A stretch of DNA of 20,971 nucleotides from Intrasporangiaceae bacterium (GTDB taxonomy: Bacteria; Actinomycetota; Actinomycetes; Actinomycetales; Dermatophilaceae), in contig JAAYSB010000168.1 in assembly GCA_012518475.1 (NCBI GenBank), positions 1 through 20,971 of the forward strand. Reading direction: 5' to 3'. Both the position numbers and the translations under genes were made by a program. Positions 1-7,330 of this stretch are shown here, piece by piece. Every line of letters begins with the position of its first letter. Within the stretch, counting starts at the first letter, position 1. Below the pieces are notes generated by a model, which was not told the origin of the DNA, made no database searches, and worked only from the letters and a program-made list of their open reading frames with translations.

Positions 1-1812
<1,812 letters not shown>

Positions 1813-1840
1813 CCTCTTCCGCACCCCGCGGATGACGTAT

Positions 1841-1870
1841 GCGGGCCGCACCAACTCGGGTGCGGCCCGC
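1841..1870 (+). terminator. Hairpin terminator after acnA
   Basis: A perfect 12-bp inverted repeat (GCGGGCCGCACC at 1841-1852, reverse complement at 1859-1870) with a 6-base loop lies 28 bases after the aconitase stop. It is followed by only two T residues, as is common for terminators in high-GC actinobacteria. It separates acnA from the hydrolase-P450 pair. Confidence 0.75.
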
Positions 1871-1947
1871 TTCGCGTCCGGTCGCCTCCCGTCGACCTCC
1901 GCGGGTATGTTCGGAGCAGGACATCGACGTCTCGTGAGGAGAGCACC

Positions 1948-2703
1948 ATGACCATTGCGCATCGCACTGTGGGCTCCGGCCCGCACACCGTCTTCTGCCT
2001 GCACGGCTGGTTCGGATCGGCCCACGGCTGGGGGTCCTTCCCCGACTACCTCGACGGGTCGACGTTCACCTACGTCTTCACCGACAACCGCGGCTACGGC
2101 GCCCGCAAGGACGAGGTGGGGGAGTACACACTCGACGAGGTCGCCGGCGACGTGCTCGCCCTCGCCGACGAGCTCGGCGCCGACACGTTCTCACTCATCG
2201 GTCACTCGATGGGTGGCGCCGAGGTGCTGCGGGTCCTGGCCACCGCACCCGACCGCGTCGACAAGCTCGTCGCGATCACCCCGGTCGGCGCCCAGCCGAC
2301 ACCGCTCGACGAGGCCGGGCACGCCCTGTTCTACGGCGCGGCCGAGAACCGGGACAACCGCTTCGGGATCGTCGACTTCACCACCGGCAACCGGCTCACC
2401 CCGACGTGGGTGAACTCCGTCGTCGACTGGTCGCTCGAGCACTCCGACAAGGACGCCTTCCACGGCGCGCTCGAGGCGTGGGCCAACGCCGACTTCCTCA
2501 GCGAGGTCGAGGGCAACGAGACTCCCATCCTGGTCCTGCCCGGTGAGCACGACCCGGCCCTCGGCGAGGCGACCGTCAGGCGGACCTGGGAGCCCTACTT
2601 CCCGAACATCACGATCGAGGTCGTGCCGAACGCGGGGCACTACCCGATGTTCGAGACCCCGGTGGCACTGGCGACGAGCATTGAGCGCTTCCTCGCCGGC
2701 TGA
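1948..2703 (+). CDS. Alpha/beta-fold hydrolase
   Basis: A 251-residue alpha/beta hydrolase with the complete apparent catalytic triad: nucleophile Ser87 in GHSMGG, Asp202 in the GEHDPA loop, and His231 in NAGHYPMFE. The oxyanion-side HGW motif is at residues 19-21. There is no signal peptide, so it is probably cytoplasmic. A purine-rich Shine-Dalgarno (GAGGAGAG) ends a few bases before the ATG, which fixes the start. Length is usual for single-domain esterases, lactonases or C-C hydrolases; the substrate cannot be read from sequence. The next gene, a P450, probably begins inside its last codons, so the two are likely cotranscribed and perhaps act on one substrate. That joint function is an inference. 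Confidence 0.88.
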   Translation: MTIAHRTVGSGPHTVFCLHGWFGSAHGWGSFPDYLDGSTFTYVFTDNRGYGARKDEVGEYTLDEVAGDVLALADELGADTFSLIGHSMGGAEVLRVLATAPDRVDKLVAITPVGAQPTPLDEAGHALFYGAAENRDNRFGIVDFTTGNRLTPTWVNSVVDWSLEHSDKDAFHGALEAWANADFLSEVEGNETPILVLPGEHDPALGEATVRRTWEPYFPNITIEVVPNAGHYPMFETPVALATSIERFLAG

Positions 2704-4048
2704 GCTCACCTCGCTGCTCCACGACCCCGGGACCTACGTCTCCGGTGTGCCGTACGCCGAGCTCGCCTGGCTTCGACAGGAGCACGGCATCGCCTTCGTC
2801 GAGGAGCCCGAGCTGCCGGGCTGGCCCGCGGGACCGGGGTACTGGCTCGTCCTTCGCCATGGCGACATCCGCTCCGTGCTCGGTGACCCGGGCACCTTCT
2901 CGTCGGCGGTCGGCGGCACCCAGATCCGCGACCCCGCCACCGAGGAGGACCTGCACTACGTCCGGCAGATGATGCTCAACATGGACCCGCCGGAGCACTC
3001 CCGGCTGCGTCGCCTGCTCGCGCAGTCCTTCACCCCGAGGGCGGTTCGCACCCTGGAGCACCAGATCCGGGCGCACTGCACCGCCATCGTCGACCGGATG
3101 CTCGCCGGCCCCGCCGAGGTCGACTTCGCCAAGGAGGTCTCGGCGGACCTGCCACTCCTGGCCCTCGCCGACATCCTCGGCGTGCCGAGTGAGGACCGCT
3201 GGCTGATGTTCGACTGGGCGAACCGGGTCATCGGCTGGCAGGACCCGGACTATGCCGTGAGCGCAGCCTTCGACCACGGGCAGGGCTCCGCGATGGCGCG
3301 GGAGGCGCTGAAGCACCGGCCGGTCCCCGATGCCGACGGCCGGATGCCGGACCCGCGCTCGAAGGAGGGCATGGGGGATCTGTATGCCTATGCCCACCTG
3401 CTCGGGGAGGAGAAGCGCCGGTCGCCGGGCGGGGACGTCATGTCGATCCTCATGAGCGCCGTCGACGACGGCCCGGAGGAGGGTGGTCCGCGCCGCGTGA
3501 GTATCGAGGAGTTCGAGAACCTCTTCTGGCTCTTCGCCGTCGCCGGCAACGAGACCCTGCGCAACGGGATCCCCGGTGGCATGGTCGGTCTCCTCGAGAA
3601 CCCCGGTGCCCAGGAGGCGCTGCGGACGGACCCGGGGCGGATCCCGGCCGCCGTCGAGGAGATGCTCCGGTGGTGGACCCCGGTCATGACCTTCCGCCGC
3701 ACGGCGACGCGGGACGTCGAGGTCGCCGGAACGAGGGTGCGTGCGGGGGACAAGGTCGTCGTCTCCTTCGCCGGCGGCAACCGGGACGAGACCGTGTATG
3801 CGGACCCGGACACCTTCGACATCGACCGGTTCGCCGTCACCGGGCTGGACCGGCCGCGGGCGCACCTCGCCTTCGGACACGGACCGCACTTCTGTCTCGG
3901 CGCCCACCTCGCCCGGGTCCAGATGGCCACGCTCTTCGACGAGGTGCTCACCCGGACCACGTGGATCGAGCCGGCGGGGGAGGCGGCCTATCTGCGGAGC
4001 AACTTCCAGCGCGGGGTCAAGAGCCTCCCCGTGCGCTGGTCCGCCTGA
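2681..4048 (+). CDS. Cytochrome P450 monooxygenase
   Basis: A soluble bacterial class I P450 of about 455 residues. Key motifs from the proposed start: I-helix AGNET with the oxygen-activating Thr292, K-helix E327-x-x-R330 (in EEMLRWW), and the heme loop FGHGPHFCLGAH with thiolate ligand Cys405. The segment MMLNMDPPEHSRLRRLL is typical of this class. General style is close to CYP124/125/142-type enzymes, but no steroid-catabolism genes lie nearby, so the substrate is unknown. Start choice: the only in-frame start consistent with the family N-terminus is TTG at 2681, which overlaps the hydrolase by 23 bases and suggests translational coupling; GTG at 2747 is the alternative but would cut into conserved sequence. 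No ferredoxin or reductase gene is adjacent. Ends 13 bases from the convergent minus-strand gene. Confidence 0.93.
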   Translation: MSASSPAELTSLLHDPGTYVSGVPYAELAWLRQEHGIAFVEEPELPGWPAGPGYWLVLRHGDIRSVLGDPGTFSSAVGGTQIRDPATEEDLHYVRQMMLNMDPPEHSRLRRLLAQSFTPRAVRTLEHQIRAHCTAIVDRMLAGPAEVDFAKEVSADLPLLALADILGVPSEDRWLMFDWANRVIGWQDPDYAVSAAFDHGQGSAMAREALKHRPVPDADGRMPDPRSKEGMGDLYAYAHLLGEEKRRSPGGDVMSILMSAVDDGPEEGGPRRVSIEEFENLFWLFAVAGNETLRNGIPGGMVGLLENPGAQEALRTDPGRIPAAVEEMLRWWTPVMTFRRTATRDVEVAGTRVRAGDKVVVSFAGGNRDETVYADPDTFDIDRFAVTGLDRPRAHLAFGHGPHFCLGAHLARVQMATLFDEVLTRTTWIEPAGEAAYLRSNFQRGVKSLPVRWSA

Positions 4049-4061
4049 CGTCTGCTGCGGG

Positions 4062-5123
4062 TCACGCCAGACCGGCCGCATGGGTCGTGCCTGGCGGGAG
4101 GCCTCGCCGGGCGATCTCCCGCTCGGCCAGCGCCAGGCTGCCGTGCTCGAGGGCGGCGAGCTCGCTGGTGTCCTCGACCATGACCTCCTCGGGGGTGCCC
4201 GTGCGTCGCTGGCGGGTCACTCGTACGGAGAGTCGCGCGGCGAGGTGCTCGAGGTCTCCGGCGGTGTTCCGATGCTCGCGAGGCAGCGGCACGGGGAGGA
4301 TGTGCGCGGAGGCGAGCGGCGCATACCCGTCGAGCTCGACCCGCCACAGACCGTCGGGCCGGAGCAGGCGGCCGCGGAACCGCCAGGTGTCCTCGGTCGT
4401 GCGAGCCCGGACCGGGGAGGTCACCGGATTGCCCCATCGCAGCACGCGTCCACCCGGCAGTCGGGTGACGATGGCGGTGACCTCCGTGTGGAACGGGCCG
4501 GTGCTGATCTGTCCGCCGGCAAAGGCGACACAGACGTCGCGGTCGGCGAATCCATGGGACTGGCCCCACCACCAGTACTCCGGGAATCCCGCTGCGCCCC
4601 AGTTCTTCTCGCTGTAGACCTGGCCTCCGGTGAGGTCGACGCGTTCGCCGCCGAGCACCGCATACCCCCGCGCTGTCCCGTTGAGAAGCCACGGGTGCCA
4701 GTACTGGTTGAGGGCAGGGACGGAGTGGAAGATGCTCGAGCCGCCGAGCTGGTGGCCCGGGTAGCGGACGGGGTCGGTGACCGTCAGCTCAAGACGGTCC
4801 TCGCCGAGCGCGACCCGGACGGTGTCCTCCGTGGCGACGAACGCCTCTCCTGCGCGTGCGCCGAGTCTGTGGGGATCGGCGGAGGCGTCGGCATGGGCGG
4901 CGATCTCGAGGGAGTTCTGCGGGTGGCCCGCCAGGCCGAGCGTCGCCCACGGACCCTGCGGTCCCTGGTTGACCCCGATGAGCGCGATGACGGTCTGCCC
5001 GGTCGACGGCACGGTGACCCGCCAGAAGTACCCCTCCATGTCGACACCGGGGTGGGCGGGAGTCGGGTCGGTGAAGGGCAGGTCGGCGCCGGTTCCCCGG
5101 TATGCGCGCAGCAGCCGTCTCAT
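4062..5123 (-). CDS. Tocopherol cyclase family protein (VTE1-like)
   Basis: A 353-residue protein resembling plant and cyanobacterial tocopherol cyclase (Pfam Tocopherol_cycl). The diagnostic block is YSEKNWGAAGFPEYWWW at residues 170-186, matching the YSEKNWGGGFPRKWFW-like block I recall from Arabidopsis VTE1. An N-terminal MEGYFWRVTVP (29-39) corresponds to the FEGWYFRVSIP block, and the C-terminal TSELAALE (319-326) to the family end. In plants the enzyme closes the chromanol ring of tocopherol. Actinomycetes are not known to make tocopherol, so the reaction here is unknown; a lipid- or quinone-related substrate is only a guess. No signal peptide or membrane helix is evident. It lies 26 bases after the DUF4097 gene, probably as last gene of that operon. 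The GAGGGA before the ATG is unusually close to the start. Confidence 0.78.
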   Translation of the reverse strand: MRRLLRAYRGTGADLPFTDPTPAHPGVDMEGYFWRVTVPSTGQTVIALIGVNQGPQGPWATLGLAGHPQNSLEIAAHADASADPHRLGARAGEAFVATEDTVRVALGEDRLELTVTDPVRYPGHQLGGSSIFHSVPALNQYWHPWLLNGTARGYAVLGGERVDLTGGQVYSEKNWGAAGFPEYWWWGQSHGFADRDVCVAFAGGQISTGPFHTEVTAIVTRLPGGRVLRWGNPVTSPVRARTTEDTWRFRGRLLRPDGLWRVELDGYAPLASAHILPVPLPREHRNTAGDLEHLAARLSVRVTRQRRTGTPEEVMVEDTSELAALEHGSLALAEREIARRGLPPGTTHAAGLA

Positions 5124-5149
5124 TCCCTCACTCTGGCAGGTGTACGAGG

Positions 5150-5986
5150 TCAGTGATGGACGCGGATGCTCCCGACCCCGCTCTTGGCCTTCACGGCGAG
5201 GTGGGGCCGCCCCTCCTCAGGTGCGCCGACCGGGTCGATGTCCTTGCTGATGCTGCCCATCCCGCTCGCGAGGTCGAGCCAGACCGGAATCCCTTGGGGG
5301 ACAGTGATATCGATCGATCCTGAGCCGGACTTGGCCGCGAGTTCTCCGGCGCCGAGGTGGGCGGAGATGCTGCCCGAGCCGGTGGCGACCGTCGTCTTCT
5401 CCACCTGCGTCCGGCGCAGCGAGATGCTGCCGGATCCGGCGCGGCAGCTGAGGTCGTGCCCGCTGACCTCGCCGATGGAGATCTTGCCGGCGCCGGTGGT
5501 GGTCATCCCTCCGCCGCGGCAGGTGCCGAGGGAGATGGAGCCGGATCCGGTCGTGAGGTTGACCTGGTGGGCCTGGTCGATGGTGATGTCGCCGGAGCCG
5601 CACGTGGCGGTGACGGCGCCGGCTTCGCCCGTGATGTTGATGTCTCCGGACTTGGTTCTGGCCTTGATCCAGGACTCGTCCGGTAGCTCGACCTCGATGT
5701 CCACACCGGTCGAGCCGCTGCTGAGCGAGATGGGTCCGAGCTGGACGCTGAAGCCGCGGGCGCCGCCCTCGGCACGCAGCGCCGACATGTCGACGACGAG
5801 AGCGTCGCCCTCGACGCGCAGGGTCGCAGCGCTCAGGTCGACCGAGCCGTGTGCGGTGAGATGCACGCGGGCGACGCCGTCGGTCGCCGTGGTGCAGCGG
5901 ACGGTCACGTCGCCGTGCTCGTTGCGGAGCAGGAGCCCGGCGACGCCGGTGAGCTCCTCGGTGCGGCGGGTAGCGGTGGTGGTCAT
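5150..5986 (-). CDS. DUF4097 family beta-strand repeat protein
   Basis: A 278-residue protein of the DUF4097 (putative adhesin-like) family. Its body is a run of short beta repeats with core G-S-G-S-I-S/D: near residues 113, 130, 147, 165, 184, 203, 221, 242 and 270, spaced about 17-21 residues apart except for the last gap. This predicts a right-handed beta-solenoid or stacked beta-sheet. It has neither a signal peptide nor a membrane segment, so despite the family name it is probably cytoplasmic. The ATG is preceded by AAAGGA at good spacing. It follows the RHH regulator by 48 bases; this pairing recurs in actinobacteria as I recall, suggesting a functional unit. The biochemical role is unknown. 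Confidence 0.85.
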   Translation of the reverse strand: MTTTATRRTEELTGVAGLLLRNEHGDVTVRCTTATDGVARVHLTAHGSVDLSAATLRVEGDALVVDMSALRAEGGARGFSVQLGPISLSSGSTGVDIEVELPDESWIKARTKSGDINITGEAGAVTATCGSGDITIDQAHQVNLTTGSGSISLGTCRGGGMTTTGAGKISIGEVSGHDLSCRAGSGSISLRRTQVEKTTVATGSGSISAHLGAGELAAKSGSGSIDITVPQGIPVWLDLASGMGSISKDIDPVGAPEEGRPHLAVKAKSGVGSIRVHH

Positions 5987-6034
5987 GGTGCTAGGTCCTT
6001 TCAGGGAGGCCTGTGGAGGTTGGGGGTCAGGCCG

Positions 6035-6532
6035 TCAGGCCCAGCCGGTGACGCGGCGCGATCCAGGCGCCTGAGTGGCCCTCAGGGCAGATCGAGGACC
6101 GTACTGAGGTCCAGGACCGTCGCTCGTCGCGCGACGGATCGCCTGGACGATGAAGGTGTTGAGAGACTGATCGGCTTCGCCCGCCTGTGTCTCGGCGCGC
6201 TGCTTGAGGCTCTGTGGGAGTCGGAGGGTGACCCGGGCATCGTCGCCCTCGTCCGGGTCGGAGACGGGCAGCGGAGTGGTGGCGTCGGTGGCCGTCTGCT
6301 CCACGGTCACCACCGGGTCCCGTCCCTCCATCCGGACCACCGCGACGACATCGTCGAGGTCGGCGGTGACGAGGGCGGCGGTGTCCGAGACGGCCTCGAG
6401 AAGGACCATCCGCAGGCTCGGCTCGATCGCGCTCACGAGGCGCGCTGTCGTCTCCCGGGTGTGGTCGTCCGCGAGGGCTGTGACCTTCTCGAGGTCCTCG
6501 GCGAGGCGGTGGAGGTACGGTGACAGGTCCAT
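6035..6532 (-). CDS. Ribbon-helix-helix (HicB/Arc-like) regulatory protein
   Basis: A 165-residue protein. The C-terminal part, residues about 99-136 (RVTLRLPQSLK followed by LNTFIVQAIRRA), is a ribbon-helix-helix DNA-binding fold: one beta strand and two helices, as in Arc/MetJ and HicB-type antitoxins. The N-terminal 60 residues are helical and charged (MDLSPYLHRL), a module seen in actinobacterial proteins encoded beside DUF4097 genes. No toxin gene is adjacent, so the 'antitoxin' label is probably only domain inheritance and transcriptional autoregulation is more likely. The N-terminus matches the family at this ATG, yet no Shine-Dalgarno precedes it; a -10-like CATAGT ends six bases upstream, suggesting a leaderless mRNA. 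Direct repeats overlapping this promoter could be its operator. First gene of the RHH/DUF4097/tocopherol-cyclase cluster. Confidence 0.82.
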   Translation of the reverse strand: MDLSPYLHRLAEDLEKVTALADDHTRETTARLVSAIEPSLRMVLLEAVSDTAALVTADLDDVVAVVRMEGRDPVVTVEQTATDATTPLPVSDPDEGDDARVTLRLPQSLKQRAETQAGEADQSLNTFIVQAIRRATSDGPGPQYGPRSALRATQAPGSRRVTGWA

Positions 6533-6550
6533 GACATCACTATGACATCA
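6531..6550 (-). promoter_or_regulatory. Direct repeat over the RHH-gene promoter and start (candidate operator)
   Basis: The nonamer ATGACATCA occurs at 6531-6539 and again at 6542-6550, an 11-base (about one helical turn) period. On the coding strand this is two copies of TGATGTCAT across the -10 region and start codon. RHH repressors typically bind tandem short boxes spaced by about one turn, so this is a good candidate for autoregulation. Confidence 0.5.
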
Positions 6551-6567
6551 TTGCGGCGTCAAGGCAA
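6539..6567 (-). promoter_or_regulatory. Candidate leaderless promoter of the RHH gene
   Basis: On the minus strand TTGCCT (6567-6562) and CATAGT (6544-6539) are separated by 17 bases. CATAGT ends six bases before the ATG at 6532, which would place the transcription start on the A of the start codon. Confidence 0.45.
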
Positions 6568-6630
6568 GAGTCGAGCTGGGCGCCGACGCCAGGTCTGCGA
6601 TATGTCGCCTGCTCCGGACGCTGTCGCTCT

Positions 6631-6668
6631 CTCCGCAGCATGTCGGCAATGGCCGACATGCTGCGGAG
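6631..6668. repeat. Perfect 17-bp inverted repeat in the divergent intergenic region
   Basis: Arms at 6631-6647 (CTCCGCAGCATGTCGGC) and 6652-6668 are perfectly complementary around a 4-base loop (AATG). Weaker symmetry continues outward (for example TGTCG near 6622 and CGACA near 6673), giving a large cruciform-capable element. It lies about 100 bases from both divergent starts (6532 and 6763). There is no T tract on either side, so a regulatory site or structured element is as likely as a terminator. Confidence 0.7.
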
Positions 6669-6749
6669 GCGACGACATGCGACGGAGCTGCCGACAGGGC
6701 GGGCTGGTGGGGCAGGTCAGGGGGTTGCTCGGCTGTCGCTCCTCGGGTC

Positions 6750-6755
6750 TATCAT
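6750..6755 (+). promoter_or_regulatory. -10 element, leaderless start of the 6763 gene
   Basis: TATCAT ends seven bases before the ATG at 6763, with no Shine-Dalgarno between, so transcription would begin at or one base before the start codon. A possible -35 (TTGCTC at 6725-6730) has a long 19-base spacer. Confidence 0.5.
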
Positions 6756-6762
6756 CGAACAC

Positions 6763-7149
6763 ATGTTCGAGAAGCGTCCGGCGGAGACGGTGCGAGCCGG
6801 GCCGCCGGGCTGGCCGAGTGCGGTGCCCCCGGCAGGAGTGCCGGGCTGGCAGGTGGCAGCGGCGTCGTGGCTGCTCGACCTCTGCCCCTCGGAGTTCCGC
6901 GGATACCCGAGCCTGCGTCGCCACCTCGTGCTGCTCGCCTGGCTCGCCGACCACCACGTCGACGCCCAGCTCGTCGCACTGCGCCAGGCCTACCGGACGA
7001 TCCGGGTCGACCTGACCTCGCAGCTGCCGGAGGGTGCCGTCGAGCTCGCGATGACCGACATCGAGCTCGAGGGGATCCGGCTGCGCGCGGCCAAACGTGG
7101 CACCCAGCTCATCGCCGAGGCGCTCCAGGACCGGCGGCTCACGTCATGA
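6763..7149 (+). CDS. Conserved actinobacterial protein of unknown function
   Basis: A 128-residue protein. It has a Pro/Gly-rich N-terminus, then the block WLLDLCPSEFRGYPSLRRH at residues 36-54, followed by two predicted amphipathic helices (about 56-85 and 92-124). I recall similar 'WLLD-CPP-YRGYP-LRRHP' proteins across Actinobacteria annotated as hypothetical; no function is known to me. No signal peptide or membrane helix. Start: ATG 6763 is preferred over the in-frame ATG at 6640 because sequence before it is low-complexity, the 17-bp palindrome would fall inside the longer version, and a -10 TATCAT sits just upstream. A large palindrome follows the stop. Confidence 0.75.
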   Translation: MFEKRPAETVRAGPPGWPSAVPPAGVPGWQVAAASWLLDLCPSEFRGYPSLRRHLVLLAWLADHHVDAQLVALRQAYRTIRVDLTSQLPEGAVELAMTDIELEGIRLRAAKRGTQLIAEALQDRRLTS

Positions 7150-7151
7150 CC

Positions 7152-7208
7152 CTCCCGCCCGTGCCACAACCTGGCAATTACCAGGTTGTGGCACGGTGAG
7201 TGCGGGAG
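7152..7208 (+). terminator. Large two-part palindrome, probable terminator before dxs
   Basis: An inner stem of at least 15 perfect base pairs (7160-7174 with 7181-7195, loop CAATTA) is enclosed by a 7-bp outer stem (CTCCCGC at 7152-7158 with GCGGGAG at 7202-7208). It begins three bases after the stop of the preceding gene. There is no U-run, so it could instead be an operator or RNA-stability element for dxs, whose -10 lies about 78 bases downstream. Confidence 0.6.
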
Positions 7209-7285
7209 TGTGAGGGGACGGTGACGGTGTGGTGCAGAGGTGCGCGACGCATACCTCATCTGCAGAATCTGCCTTATCGGCGACG

Positions 7286-7291
7286 TAGAAT
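7286..7291 (+). promoter_or_regulatory. Candidate -10 element of dxs
   Basis: TAGAAT at 7286-7291 fits TANNNT and lies 39 bases before the GTG start, leaving a leader of about 33 bases with a GAAAGGA ribosome site (7313-7319). No convincing -35 is visible. Confidence 0.4.
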
Positions 7292-7330
7292 CGGGAGGTT
7301 CCCTGTTCCGCCGAAAGGACGTGCGCCACC

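Noticed and set aside
2681..4048. Assignment of the P450 as a cholesterol-degrading CYP125/142
   Set aside because: Sequence style is similar but there are no steroid-catabolism neighbours, and fadA-fadJ 9 kb away on the other strand is ordinary beta-oxidation.
5150..5986. Nucleotide repeats in the DUF4097 gene as a repeat array or CRISPR-like element
   Set aside because: The recurring sequence encodes the G-S-G-S-I protein repeats in one open frame; unit lengths vary and there are no spacers.
6035..6532. Toxin-antitoxin locus interpretation of the RHH gene
   Set aside because: The domain resembles HicB/Arc antitoxins, but no toxin-sized partner is adjacent; the neighbours are DUF4097 and a divergent conserved protein.
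6640..6762. Upstream ATG at 6640 for the conserved small protein
   Set aside because: The extra 41 residues include the palindrome and an Arg-rich stretch, and the promoter TATCAT would fall inside the coding region.
7209..7330. Possible riboswitch in the dxs leader (for example thiamine-responsive)
   Set aside because: The leader after the presumed -10 is only about 40 bases and I see no THI-box motifs.
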